Shown here piece after piece: positions 14,745 through 22,967 of a stretch of 35,385 nt of DNA. The translations under genes were made by a program, and so were the position numbers. The notes below the pieces were generated by a model, which was given only the letters and a program-made list of their open reading frames with translations, was not told the DNA's origin and did no database searches. Each line of letters begins with the position of its first letter. Within the stretch, counting starts at the first letter, position 1. The DNA comes from Hyphococcus sp. (lineage in GTDB: Bacteria; Pseudomonadota; Alphaproteobacteria; Caulobacterales; Parvularculaceae), in the NCBI GenBank assembly GCA_021776415.1, contig JAJFFY010000099.1, positions 1 through 35,385 on the forward strand, given 5' to 3'.

Positions 14745-16334
14745 TTAGCCTCGCGCCAAACTCTCGTCGATCAATTTTGCCAGCGCATCAGCGCCAAACA
14801 CCTTGGTGAAGGCGCCCATGCGCGGGCCTTCGGACTGGCCAAACACGACCTCATAGAGGCCTTTGAACCAGTCGCGGATATTTTCATAGTCCTGCGCCTT
14901 GCCCGCATCGAAGACCGCGGTTTGATAAACATCCTCATCGGCGGCGTCGCCAAGTTCTTTGAGGCGAGTGCTGAGCATTTCAAGACCGGCTCGCTCTTGC
15001 GGCGTTGGCGGCCGGAATTTTTTATGCGGCTTGATGAAGTCGTCAAAATACCGGCCGGCAAATTTAATTAGCTCATCGGTCGCTTTTAACTCTGCGTCGC
15101 TCGCATCCGGGCGGTATTTTTTCACAAAGCCGTGCAAAAGCTGAGCGTCAGCGGAACCCGAAGCGCTCACTAGATTCAACAGCAAGGCAAAACTCACCGG
15201 CGGCACATCCGCGGGCGGCGTATCGCCATGAATATGCCATGCCGGATTGTCGAGCGCCTTGGCGCCGTCCTGGTCGCGATATTTGCTGACGAAAGTCCAA
15301 TATTCATCCGCTGCTTTGGGGATAACGTCGAAGTAAAGCCGCTTGGCTTTCTTCGGGGACTGAAAAACATAGAGCGAAAGGCTCTCCGGCGACGCATAGG
15401 TGAGCCATTCATCGATAGAAATGCCATTGCCCTTGGATTTTGATATTTTCTTGCCGGACTCATCGAGAAACAGCTGATAGTTGAACCCTTCCGGCGGTTC
15501 GCCGCCCAGCGCGCGTACAATGCGGGAAGAAAGTTTTGTCGATTCGGTGAGGTCCTCACCGGCCATTTCATAATCGACGCCAAGCGCAAACCACCGCCCT
15601 GCCCAGTCAGCTTTCCATTGCAGTTTCACAGCGCCGCCTGTCACTGTGGTTTTGACCCGCTCTCCATTCTCATCTTCGAAAACAACAGTTCCGGCTTTGG
15701 CGTCGCGCTCGAGCATCGGCACATAAAGGACGCGGCCGGTCGATGGCGATATTGGCAAGAACGGCGAATAGGTTTTCTTCCGGTCATCGCCAATCGTCGG
15801 CAATATGACGTTCATCACGTCATCATATTTTTCAAGCATCCGCATCAGTGCTTCATCAAAGCGGCCTGACATGTACTCTTCCGTTGACGAACGAAACTCA
15901 TAGTCAAATCCGAACTGATCAAGGAATGCGCGCAGCCGTGCGTTATTGTGGTCGGCGAAACTCTCATACTCGCCGCCAAACGGATCCGGCACTTTGGTCA
16001 GCGGCATCTGTAGATGCTGTTCCAGCATCTCCTTGTTGGGAACATTATCTGGAACCTTGCGCAGCCCATCCATGTCATCTGAAAAAGAGATCAGCCTAGT
16101 CTCGCGGCCGGTCAGCAATTCATACGCCCGGCGCACCATTGTTGTGCGGGCGACCTCCTGAAAGGTCCCGATATGCGGCAGCCCGGATGGGCCATAGCCG
16201 GTCTCAAAGATGACCGGGCCCGCCTTCTTCACACGCTCCATGCGTTTGACAAGGCGGCGCGCCTCCTGAAACGGCCAGGATTTGGCGGCCTCCGCATCGG
16301 CCTGAGTAAAGGTTTTGATCGGTTGGGCGGTCAT
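14745..16334 (-). CDS. lysK: Class I lysyl-tRNA synthetase
   Basis: A 529-residue class I LysRS, which attaches lysine to tRNA-Lys in the cytoplasm. The nucleotide-binding signature appears as HIGT at residues 54-57 and the KMSKS loop as KISKS at 296-300. Other family blocks are ETGYGPSGLPHIG and MDGLRKVPDNVP. This archaeal-type enzyme replaces the class II LysRS in most alphaproteobacteria, which supports the lineage call. The length is normal. Divergent from the glycosyltransferase at 16521, with 186 bases between. The DUF6629 gene follows closely downstream. Confidence 0.96.
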   Translation of the reverse strand: MTAQPIKTFTQADAEAAKSWPFQEARRLVKRMERVKKAGPVIFETGYGPSGLPHIGTFQEVARTTMVRRAYELLTGRETRLISFSDDMDGLRKVPDNVPNKEMLEQHLQMPLTKVPDPFGGEYESFADHNNARLRAFLDQFGFDYEFRSSTEEYMSGRFDEALMRMLEKYDDVMNVILPTIGDDRKKTYSPFLPISPSTGRVLYVPMLERDAKAGTVVFEDENGERVKTTVTGGAVKLQWKADWAGRWFALGVDYEMAGEDLTESTKLSSRIVRALGGEPPEGFNYQLFLDESGKKISKSKGNGISIDEWLTYASPESLSLYVFQSPKKAKRLYFDVIPKAADEYWTFVSKYRDQDGAKALDNPAWHIHGDTPPADVPPVSFALLLNLVSASGSADAQLLHGFVKKYRPDASDAELKATDELIKFAGRYFDDFIKPHKKFRPPTPQERAGLEMLSTRLKELGDAADEDVYQTAVFDAGKAQDYENIRDWFKGLYEVVFGQSEGPRMGAFTKVFGADALAKLIDESLARG

Positions 16335-16394
16335 TCTATCTTCTTTCGTTCATGCTGCTTTGTGGTTTAGGGCGAGGAGCGCCGGGCGGTCAAT

Positions 16395-16409
16395 CTCCGT
16401 GATGCGGAG
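16395..16409. other. Small hairpin between lysK and the GT4 gene
   Basis: CTCCG-TGATG-CGGAG forms a perfect five-base-pair stem 61 bases upstream of the lysK ATG on the minus strand, within the lysK leader if transcription begins further right. It could be a leader structure or chance. I see no T-box signature, which would be unexpected in this group anyway. Confidence 0.25.
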
Positions 16410-16520
16410 CTGATGGCGAAAACCCGTCCTTCACACATTCATTGCAGGATATGATGTGGTTGCTGTACGTAGGCGCTGCCCCGACGGATTGACCCGGTCC
16501 ACTAATAGAGATGACATTTC

Positions 16521-17750
16521 ATGCGAGTCCTAATTGTTGCGCCAAATATTTCAATCCGCATGGGCGGCGAAGCAATCCTTCCCTATCACTACATCCGTGA
16601 GCTGAAGGCGCTCGGCATCGACATCCACGCCTTGACCCACGCCCGTGTGCGCGACGAAATTCTGAGCAGCGACATTTCAGATTGCGCGACATTTCACTTT
16701 ATCGAGGATGCGATGGTTGAACGCATGCTCCACCGCGGCGGCAAGCTTATGCCGCCCGCGCTGCGCGACACTGCAGTCAACAGCGCCATTGGCGCGGTAA
16801 CGCTAGCCAGGCTTGGAAAGCGCGCGCGCCAGCTGGAGCGCGAGATAAAGTTTGACGTCATCCACCAGCCAACGCCTGTCTCGCCCCTGTTCCCGTCATT
16901 TCTTAATAATATGCAGGCGCCGCTGATTGTTGGCCCGATGAACGGCGCGATGTCCTATCCGCCCGCTTTTGAAAAACATTATGCGGAAGGGAGCGGCGGC
17001 GCGGTGGCGGCGGCGCGTACGATCTCGGGAATCGCCAACCGCTTCGCCCCGGGAAAACGCCAGGCCGCGCGCATACTCGTCGCCAATGAACGAACCCGGC
17101 GCGGATTACCGGGCGGTATTGATCCATCGAAAGTCAGTTACCTGATCGAAAACGGGGTCGACCTTCAATTGTGGTCGCCCGAACCACAAGCCAAACCCAA
17201 CCATCCGGTCTTCGTCTTTGTGGGCCGTCTCGTGCGCTTGAAAGCCCTCGATCTCCTCTTTGAGGCTTTTGCTGAATTAGAACCGCCAGCACGACTTGTT
17301 GTTATTGGCGACGGCCCGGACCGCGCCAAACTGGAGCAACAGGGGCAGTCTTTAGCTGGCGACCGTATCGAATTCCTTGGTTTCAGACCCCAGTCTGAAA
17401 TTCGCGACATTCTCGCAGCGTCAACCGCCCTGGTGCTGCCGTCGATGCGCGAATGCGGCGGCGCGGTCGTGCTTGAGGCCTTCGCCTGCGGGACGCCCGC
17501 CATCGCCACCGACTGGGGCGGGCCGCAAGATTATATCACCCCGCAAACCGGCTACCTGATTGCACCAGACGCACGCGCCTCTTTCGTCGATGGCCTGCGC
17601 GACGCCATGGCAGAACTTGCCCGCGATCCGGAGCGTACTGAGGTAATGGGCGCCGCCGCCAGAACCCGCATTGAACGTGAATTTTCCTGGCAGGCCAAAA
17701 CTGCTCAAATGCTGGAGATTTATCGCGCGGTAATATCAGGCCCGGCCTGA
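16521..17750 (+). CDS. GT4 family glycosyltransferase
   Basis: A 409-residue GT-B-fold retaining glycosyltransferase. The N-terminal domain starts VLIVAPNISIRMGGEAI, with the glycine-rich acceptor loop. The C-terminal domain carries FVFVGRLVRLKALDLLFEAF, VVIGDGPDR, the EFLGF segment and the donor-binding E-x7-E signature (RECGGAVVLEAFACGTP). It would transfer a sugar from an NDP-sugar in glycan synthesis; donor and acceptor cannot be told. No membrane span. It is isolated from the glycan block at 25605-30336, and the neighbours (lysK, marC-like) give no hint. The ribosome-binding site before the ATG is weak (GAGATG). Confidence 0.9.
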   Translation: MRVLIVAPNISIRMGGEAILPYHYIRELKALGIDIHALTHARVRDEILSSDISDCATFHFIEDAMVERMLHRGGKLMPPALRDTAVNSAIGAVTLARLGKRARQLEREIKFDVIHQPTPVSPLFPSFLNNMQAPLIVGPMNGAMSYPPAFEKHYAEGSGGAVAAARTISGIANRFAPGKRQAARILVANERTRRGLPGGIDPSKVSYLIENGVDLQLWSPEPQAKPNHPVFVFVGRLVRLKALDLLFEAFAELEPPARLVVIGDGPDRAKLEQQGQSLAGDRIEFLGFRPQSEIRDILAASTALVLPSMRECGGAVVLEAFACGTPAIATDWGGPQDYITPQTGYLIAPDARASFVDGLRDAMAELARDPERTEVMGAAARTRIEREFSWQAKTAQMLEIYRAVISGPA

Positions 17751-17834
17751 TCTGATCCAGCGCTGTGACATTAAAAAATGTGCTTGCGCTCGCCCGCACA
17801 GTTCGGCAGGTAAGCGGAAACCTAAGGCCTATCC

Positions 17835-18491
17835 ATGATCATAGAATTTTCCTCCGCCTTTATCGCCGCCTTTGTAACGCTCTTTATCGTGATCGATCCG
17901 ATCATGGTGACGCCGATTTATGCCTCGTTAACACGCAGCGAGGAAGCAAAACAACGCCGGCGCGTGGCCATGGAAGCGGCATTTATCGCCGCTTGCCTTT
18001 TGACCTTCTTTGGCCTTGCCGGCAATTTCATGCTGCACCATCTCGGCATCTCGATGGCCGCTTTCCGCACCGCGGGCGGCATTTTGTTATTCTTAATGGG
18101 CTTTCGGATGTTCTTTGAACCGGACGGCGAGCTGGAAGCGAAAACCCCCGGGCCGAAAGCTTCCGCGCGCGAGAATATCGCATTTTTTCCACTCGCCATT
18201 CCCCTCATGGCCGGTCCTGGCGCTATCGCCACCATCATGCTGCTGATGGGCGAGCCGGAGGCGAGCCTGATAGAGCGCAGCGCAGCGCTCGCGGCGACCT
18301 ATGTGGTGCTGCTGTCCGGCGTTCTCATTATGGCTTTTGCGGGCAAAATTTCCGACGCCTTAGGCCGTACAGGAATGAATGTGATTTCGCGCTTGCTGGG
18401 GATGCTGCTGATGGCGTTGTCGACACAATATGTGTTTGACGGCGTCAGGGTCGGCATATTGGAGAAAATTGTGGCGCCTTTGGGCGCTTAA
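17835..18491 (+). CDS. MarC family integral membrane protein
   Basis: A 218-residue membrane protein with six hydrophobic segments. The MarC signature is clear in FIVIDPIMVTPIYASLT near the N-terminus, GGILLFLMGFRM, PLAIPLMAGPGAIATIMLL in the middle, and RLLGMLLMALSTQYVFDGV at the end. The family has no proven transport substrate, and an earlier link to antibiotic resistance was not upheld. The usual DPIG is DPIM here. It follows the GT4 gene by 84 bases on the same strand. Its TAA stop lies in a 13-base palindrome shared with the convergent gene. Confidence 0.92.
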   Translation: MIIEFSSAFIAAFVTLFIVIDPIMVTPIYASLTRSEEAKQRRRVAMEAAFIAACLLTFFGLAGNFMLHHLGISMAAFRTAGGILLFLMGFRMFFEPDGELEAKTPGPKASARENIAFFPLAIPLMAGPGAIATIMLLMGEPEASLIERSAALAATYVVLLSGVLIMAFAGKISDALGRTGMNVISRLLGMLLMALSTQYVFDGVRVGILEKIVAPLGA

Positions 18492-18496
18492 AGCGC
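18484..18496. terminator. Palindrome spanning both stop codons of convergent genes
   Basis: GCGCTT-A-AAGCGC is a perfect palindrome around one central base. It contains the TAA of the MarC gene and, on the other strand, the TAA of the exported-protein gene. It is short and lacks T-runs, so terminator function is a guess. Confidence 0.25.
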
Positions 18497-18934
18497 ACTG
18501 TCGATCAGCGCTTTTGTGTCTACAAACCCATTACCCCCAGGGGTTGCGCCATAACGCAATGTCCCGCCGCGCAAGGAAGCCCCGGCGCCGTCGCCGGCGC
18601 AAACAAAACGCGTGATCTTCTGCGCGCGAGATTTTCCGTCGCCAGTCCGGCAAAAGGCCTCTAATGCGCCAAGTGCGCCGTCGCAAGATAATGTGAGGCT
18701 GACGTCATCGGGCCAGTTGGCGGCCGAGCGCCAATCGATCGAGGCGTCTATTGAACTACCGCATACGGACTGCGTGTAGGCGACCTCACGGTCGAGCGCT
18801 GCTTCCTCCGCATCACGAACGCGCAACTCCTTTAAGGACTGCGCCGACGCAACACCGAATAAAAGCGCACCGAAAGAGCAGGCCGCCGCCGTGCGCACAG
18901 CCCAGACCTTCAACATGGAATTAGAAAGCGCCAT
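18488..18934 (-). CDS. Exported protein of unknown function
   Basis: A 148-residue protein with a signal peptide (hydrophobic stretch about 10-30, cleavage after ASA near residue 31). The mature part has four cysteines (in SVCGSS, LSCDG, AFCRT, FVCAG) that could form two disulfides in the periplasm. The phrases LKELRVRDAEEAALDREVAY and VSLTLSCDGALGALEAFC suggest an N-terminal helix followed by a small folded domain. I recognise no family. It overlaps the convergent marC-like gene by four bases. The other exported protein gene lies upstream on the same strand, 84 bases away. An internal ATG at residue 7 is an alternative start. Confidence 0.7.
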   Translation of the reverse strand: MALSNSMLKVWAVRTAAACSFGALLFGVASAQSLKELRVRDAEEAALDREVAYTQSVCGSSIDASIDWRSAANWPDDVSLTLSCDGALGALEAFCRTGDGKSRAQKITRFVCAGDGAGASLRGGTLRYGATPGGNGFVDTKALIDSAL

Positions 18935-19018
18935 AGCCCTGATCTTGCTTCCTCAATGCGGCCCTTTTGCGACACCGGGAGATGATATCTGCCAAATACT
19001 ACAACTTTTCGTTACGGA

Positions 19019-19876
19019 TTAGAGCGTTTCTTCCAAAAAGTGAGCGACCGCGGCGGAAGATGGCCGGCCTTCAATATCTTGGCCTGGAACATAACTGATT
19101 TGCAAAACACCCGATTCCAGCCCGATGCCGGACGCGTTTGCCGGCGCAAAAGTCACCCTCTTAATCCGGCTGGCGATGATGCGGGCGCCTGTGGGGTCGT
19201 CGGCGACAGCCTTGATGCCATTGGCGGCGCGGATAACGGCGTCGCCTAACACCGCCGCATTTTCATGTTCGGTCAACGGCGCGGCGCCAAGGTCAAAAAT
19301 AATGGGCGCGCCGGTCGCGGCGCTGACATAGGCGGTCGCCACCTGGGCGCGCCGCACCGCAGTTGCGTATTCTGCAAACCCAAGCCGTAGCGAAGCGTCA
19401 TCACCAAAAGATTTGGAGGCGGCAAGCCCGCGCCCCTCGCCCGGCCAAAACACCGTCGCACCACCATAAGAGGCGATACGCATCATCGTGTCGCCCTCAG
19501 CGTTTTTATAAATTAGATCGCCGCGAGGACCGCGCGTCGGTTTGATCTGATAAATCTCCGCAGCCGGATTTTCCGGATCGATTGTGCAATCAAAGCGTGG
19601 ATCGTCCGGTCCGCAAAGAAATTTAACCCGCGCCTCATTGGAGTGATCTTCAAACAAAAGTGCACGGTCATCGGACGCCAAAACATAGCGTTCAATAGTT
19701 ATACGTTTAGCGCGCGTCGCAGGGCGGCGGCGTTTTTTACCAACCAGCGCCGAGAACGGGTCCGAGGACTGCGCCACAACAAGCGCCGGTCCGGAAATCT
19801 CCACCCGCTCAGCAGCGGCGCTGCCGACAAAAACACCCGCAACCAGGATTGCCGAATATATCGCCGCCCGTCTCAC
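19019..19876 (-). CDS. Exported DUF4908-like protein
   Basis: A 285-residue protein with a signal peptide (MRRAAIYSAILVAGVFVGSA, cleavage near AAAE). The core ERYVLASDDRALLFED, then IKPTRGPRGDLIYKNAEGDTM and a beta-rich ASYGGATVFWPGEGRG, resembles DUF4908, a family I recall from Caulobacter and relatives; this is from memory. Function unknown. The start is GTG (19874-19876), since an upstream ATG in this region is closed by a TAG. It is monocistronic or leads the smaller exported gene. The stop region TTAGAGCG resembles the CTAGAGCG repeat ends found at two other gene ends in the window. Confidence 0.72.
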   Translation of the reverse strand: MRRAAIYSAILVAGVFVGSAAAERVEISGPALVVAQSSDPFSALVGKKRRRPATRAKRITIERYVLASDDRALLFEDHSNEARVKFLCGPDDPRFDCTIDPENPAAEIYQIKPTRGPRGDLIYKNAEGDTMMRIASYGGATVFWPGEGRGLAASKSFGDDASLRLGFAEYATAVRRAQVATAYVSAATGAPIIFDLGAAPLTEHENAAVLGDAVIRAANGIKAVADDPTGARIIASRIKRVTFAPANASGIGLESGVLQISYVPGQDIEGRPSSAAVAHFLEETL

Positions 19877-19967
19877 TATTTCATATATCCCATAGCGCCA
19901 TTGCCAATGCCGGATGTCCGGCTGACAAATAACCTAGCATTGTAATTTGGTGAAATAAGGGCCTTGC

Positions 19968-20005
19968 CGCGAAAAAATCGCGAGCCGTTTACGGGTTATT
20001 GACCC
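19968..20005. terminator. Paired hairpins downstream of phaB
   Basis: Two stems lie after the phaB stop: CGCGA-AAAAA-TCGCG (19968-19982) and GGGT-TATTG-ACCC (19993-20005). The second is followed on the plus strand by TAGTTTTTG and flanked on the minus strand by A-rich sequence. The position fits the end of the phaA-phaB transcript, although the T-run favours the opposite direction. Confidence 0.4.
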
Positions 20006-20024
20006 TAGTTTTTGAGACGGCGGC

Positions 20025-20750
20025 TTATGCGGCGATATATTGGCCGCCATTGGCGGTGAGGACGGCGCCGGTAATGAACCCGGCTTTATCGTCCGCCAAA
20101 AAAGCAACACACTCACCAATTTCGTCTGCTTCACCGAGCCGCCCAACAGGGATTTGCGCGGTTATCGACTGCAACACCTTGTCGTCCAGAGCCCTGATCA
20201 TTTCGGTCGCAATATAGCCGGGCGCGACGGCGTTAACGGTGACACCCTTGCGCGCGCCTTCCTGCGCCAGCGCTCTGGTCATTCCGATCATGCCTGCCTT
20301 GGCAGCAGAATAATTGGCCTGACCCATCTGGCCTTTCTGGCCATTGATCGAGCTGATATTGATGATGCGCCCGAAGCCGCGCGCGCGCATGCCCGGGAAC
20401 ACTTGATGCGACATATTGAAAACCGAATCGAGATCGGCGCGCATGACCTCAGACCATTGCTGCGGCGTCATCTTGTGGAAGAAACTATCGCGGGTAATAC
20501 CGGCATTGTTGACGAGAATATCGCTCGGACCTTGCGCCGCTTCAATTTCACTGACGCCGCCCTTGCAGGCCTCATAGTCGCCGACATCCCACTTATAAAC
20601 TTTTATACCGGTCTCTTCGGTAAACTTTGTGGCAGCCTCGTCATTGCCTGCATAGGTTGCTGCAACGGTGCAGCCTTTCGCTTTCAGACAACGTGCAATG
20701 GCCGCGCCAATACCGCGGGTGCCGCCGGTGACAATTGCGTTCCTGCTCAT
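20025..20750 (-). CDS. phaB: Acetoacetyl-CoA reductase
   Basis: A 241-residue short-chain dehydrogenase that reduces acetoacetyl-CoA to (R)-3-hydroxybutyryl-CoA with NADPH, the second step to poly-3-hydroxybutyrate. The cofactor motif TGGTRGIG is at residues 8-15, NNAG at 81-84, and the catalytic triad S134, Y147, K151. PGYIATEM and the C-terminal ITGAVLTANGGQY are typical of PhaB. The ribosome-binding site is GGGAGA upstream of the ATG. It is downstream of phaA with a 70-base gap on the same strand, as in many PHA loci. The pha synthase gene (phaC) is not in the window. Confidence 0.95.
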   Translation of the reverse strand: MSRNAIVTGGTRGIGAAIARCLKAKGCTVAATYAGNDEAATKFTEETGIKVYKWDVGDYEACKGGVSEIEAAQGPSDILVNNAGITRDSFFHKMTPQQWSEVMRADLDSVFNMSHQVFPGMRARGFGRIINISSINGQKGQMGQANYSAAKAGMIGMTRALAQEGARKGVTVNAVAPGYIATEMIRALDDKVLQSITAQIPVGRLGEADEIGECVAFLADDKAGFITGAVLTANGGQYIAA

Positions 20751-20773
20751 ACGTCATTCTCCCATGCTTTTTC

Positions 20774-20788
20774 GCCGGTATTGCCGGC
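20774..20788. other. Hairpin in the phaA-phaB spacer
   Basis: GCCGG-TATTG-CCGGC forms a five-base-pair stem in the 70-base gap between phaA and phaB. It could reduce read-through or stabilise the upstream message. It is weak and lacks a T-run. Confidence 0.3.
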
Positions 20789-20820
20789 AGACTGAACTCC
20801 GTACCCACACCAAAGTTTAA

Positions 20821-21996
20821 CTATCGTTCCACACACATGGCGATGCCCATGCCGCCGCCAATACATAAAGTCGCAAGGCCTTTCGACTTTTCAGACCGCT
20901 GTAATTCATAAATCAAAGTCGTCAGGATGCGCGCGCCGGACGCGCCAATCGGGTGACCGAGCGCAATTGCGCCGCCATTGACATTGACCTTTTCCGGATC
21001 CCAACCCAGCTCCTTGCCAACCGCCAAAGCCTGCGCCGCAAAGGCTTCATTCGCCTCGATGATATCCACATCATCCAGCTTCCAGCCGGCCTTTTTAAGC
21101 GCGATGCGCGTAGCCGGCGCGGGGCCAATACCCATGATCGACGGATCAACGCCGCAATGCCCCCAGGAGGCAATCCGCGCCAGCACCGATAAATTCCGCT
21201 TGTCCGCCTCTTTTTCCGACATCACGATCAACGCCGCAGCGCCATCGTTGAGGCCGGATGAATTTGCCGCCGTGACCGTTCCACCATCGCGATTAAACGC
21301 AGGCCTAAGTCCGGAAATAGAATCAACCGTTACGCCGTCCCGGACATATTCGTCCTCGTTGAAAATGACAGTTCCTTTGCGGGTCTTAATGTTGACCGGC
21401 GTAATTTCATCCTGAAACTTATTGGCTTTTTTTGCAGCTTCGGCTTGGTTCTGACTGGCGACCGCAAATGCATCCTGCTCTTCGCGACTGATTTCATATT
21501 TCTGCGCCAAATTCTCTGCGGTCTGTCCCATATGATAGTTGTTGAAGGCGTCCCACAGACCATCCGTGATCATCGTATCGGCAAAATTCGCAGGGCCCAT
21601 TTTTACGCCATTGCGCAAAAGTGCGGCATGGGGCGCTAAGGACATATTTTCATGCCCCCCGGCGGCGACAATATTTGCGTCGCCAAGCTGGATCGCCTGG
21701 CTCGCCATCGCCACAGCGCGCAGCCCCGAGCCGCAAACCTGGTTGATAGTGATCGCCGGAACTTCATTGAGGACGCCGGCGCCAATGCTCGCTTGCCTCG
21801 CCGTATTCTGACCTAGGCCGGCCTGAAGCACGTTGCCCATGATGACTTCGCCAACATCCTCGCCGGTAATGCCGGCCCGCTCAATGGCTGCAGAAAGCAC
21901 CGCTTTGCCGAGTTCCGCTGCCGGCACAGTGCTTAATCCACCGCAAAAAGAACCAATCCCCGTTCTTGCCGCCGAAACTATAACCACTCCGCTCAT
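20821..21996 (-). CDS. phaA: Acetyl-CoA acetyltransferase (beta-ketothiolase)
   Basis: A 391-residue thiolase that condenses two acetyl-CoA to acetoacetyl-CoA, the first step of PHB synthesis. Catalytic residues match the Zoogloea enzyme closely: C88 (NQVCGSG), H348 ([10 protein letters not shown]) and C378 (CIGGGMG). EANEAFAAQ is the usual substrate-loop signature. A strong Shine-Dalgarno (AGGAGG) precedes the ATG. It leads phaB and is divergent from the regulator phaR across 246 bases that contain repeats and a palindrome. Confidence 0.96.
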   Translation of the reverse strand: MSGVVIVSAARTGIGSFCGGLSTVPAAELGKAVLSAAIERAGITGEDVGEVIMGNVLQAGLGQNTARQASIGAGVLNEVPAITINQVCGSGLRAVAMASQAIQLGDANIVAAGGHENMSLAPHAALLRNGVKMGPANFADTMITDGLWDAFNNYHMGQTAENLAQKYEISREEQDAFAVASQNQAEAAKKANKFQDEITPVNIKTRKGTVIFNEDEYVRDGVTVDSISGLRPAFNRDGGTVTAANSSGLNDGAAALIVMSEKEADKRNLSVLARIASWGHCGVDPSIMGIGPAPATRIALKKAGWKLDDVDIIEANEAFAAQALAVGKELGWDPEKVNVNGGAIALGHPIGASGARILTTLIYELQRSEKSKGLATLCIGGGMGIAMCVER

Positions 21997-22016
21997 AATT
22001 CCTCCTGATCCATAAA

Positions 22017-22059
22017 ACCGGCTACAACCGGCAAATAAAGCGTGATAATACCGGCTACA
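22017..22059. repeat. ACCGGCTACA direct repeats in the phaA leader
   Basis: ACCGGCTACA occurs at 22017-22026 and 22050-22059, 33 bases apart (about three helical turns), with a further ACCGGC at 22027-22032. They lie 20-65 bases upstream of the phaA ATG. They could be an operator or an RNA structure, since CCGG-CTACAA-CCGG can fold. Confidence 0.45.
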
Positions 22060-22106
22060 TCACCCTAACAGCCCATATTCTCAATCACTTACGCCATGGC
22101 AAAGCC

Positions 22107-22135
22107 TTGCCGCACGCATATGCAAGCTCTATTTT
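22107..22135 (+). promoter_or_regulatory. Probable phaR promoter
   Basis: TTGCCG at 22107-22112 and TATTTT at 22130-22135, separated by 17 bases, form a good sigma70-like promoter pointing to phaR, with a start point near 22142 and a leader of about 100 bases. An inverted repeat GGCAA-AGCC-TTGCC (22098-22111) overlaps the -35 box. Confidence 0.5.
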
Positions 22136-22170
22136 CATGCTATAGCAAGATTAGCAAGCGCACAAAAACA

Positions 22171-22181
22171 TTGCGCCGCAA
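22171..22181. promoter_or_regulatory. Candidate PhaR operator (TTGC-N3-GCAA)
   Basis: TTGC-GCC-GCAA is a perfect palindrome in the phaR leader, about 60 bases upstream of its ATG. PhaR proteins of alphaproteobacteria are reported to bind TGC/GCA dyads with three- or four-base centres, so this fits autorepression. A related palindrome (22098-22111) lies in the same gap. Confidence 0.5.
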
Positions 22182-22242
22182 CAAATTGCTGATCGGGCCG
22201 GTCTATTGGTTCTGAGCGGCCGGTATCGGGAGGAAACGCCTC

Positions 22243-22848
22243 ATGACTGAGAAAACTGCCAAAGGGCGGAAAAACGGCGCCGCGGGCGATGCGACCGTCA
22301 TCAAGAAATACGCAAACCGCCGCCTCTACAACACCGCGACGAGCTCTTATGTGACGCTCGATTTTCTGGCCGAGATGGTCAAGAATGGCGAGGACTTTGT
22401 CGTCTATGACGCAAAGTCCGGCAATGACATTACCCATTCCGTCTTGACGCAAATCATTTTCGAGGAAGAAAACAAAGGGCAAAACCTATTGCCGATACAA
22501 TTCCTGCGGCAGTTGATCAAATTCTATGGCGACAGTCTGCAAAGTTTTGTGCCGTCCTATCTTGAGATGAGCATGGACTCCTTCGCCAGTAATCAAGATG
22601 CTTTACGACAGCGCATGCGCGACACTTTGGGCGCCGCGCCCGGCTACTCTATATTTGAAGAGAGCGTGCGTAAAAATATGGAGCTATACCAGCAGGCGAT
22701 GAAAATGTTGTCGCCGATGAGTAATATTTATGCCGGCGCCGGCGCGCCTGCAAAAGCCGCCGAGGACCCGGATCAAATTGATGATCTGAAATCGCAACTC
22801 GCAGCGCTACAGGAAAAACTCGAGCGGCTTGAGAAAAAAGGCGCCTAG
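22243..22848 (+). CDS. phaR: Polyhydroxyalkanoate synthesis repressor
   Basis: A 201-residue PHA regulator. The N-terminal DNA-binding domain carries IKKYANRRLYNT (about 20-31), LDFLAEMVKNGEDFVVYDA and the DITHSVLTQIIFEEE block. The central PHB-accumulation regulatory segment has LPIQFLRQLIKFYGDSLQSFVPSYLE. A C-terminal heptad coiled coil (about 172-201) probably oligomerises it. Known PhaR proteins bind DNA and PHB granules and are released from operators when polymer forms, derepressing phasin genes and phaR. A clear Shine-Dalgarno (GGGAGGAAA) precedes the ATG. The TAG stop is part of the repeat that follows. Confidence 0.96.
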   Translation: MTEKTAKGRKNGAAGDATVIKKYANRRLYNTATSSYVTLDFLAEMVKNGEDFVVYDAKSGNDITHSVLTQIIFEEENKGQNLLPIQFLRQLIKFYGDSLQSFVPSYLEMSMDSFASNQDALRQRMRDTLGAAPGYSIFEESVRKNMELYQQAMKMLSPMSNIYAGAGAPAKAAEDPDQIDDLKSQLAALQEKLERLEKKGA

Positions 22849-22960
22849 AGCGCCGGGCGAAAAAGTGGAAACCGGTTTTCCCCCCCGACCGCGAATGCGG
22901 TCAGATCATTATTAGCGCGCCTTCGCGCGTGGGCCGGCGCGTAACAAACAATCTAGAGCG
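22845..22960. repeat. Composite intergenic repeat after phaR
   Basis: The spacer between convergent phaR and the GGDEF-EAL gene is bounded by direct CTAGAGCG copies (22845-22852 and 22953-22960). Inside are the GTGGAAACCGGTTTTCC near-palindrome (about 22866-22882), a perfect hairpin GACCGC-GAAT-GCGGTC (22887-22902) and GCGCG-CCTT-CGCGC (22915-22928). The first CTAG contains the phaR stop. It shares the CTAGAGC and AAACCGGTT themes with the element at 1092-1194. The hairpins may also terminate phaR. Confidence 0.5.
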
Positions 22961-22967
22961 TAATTCG

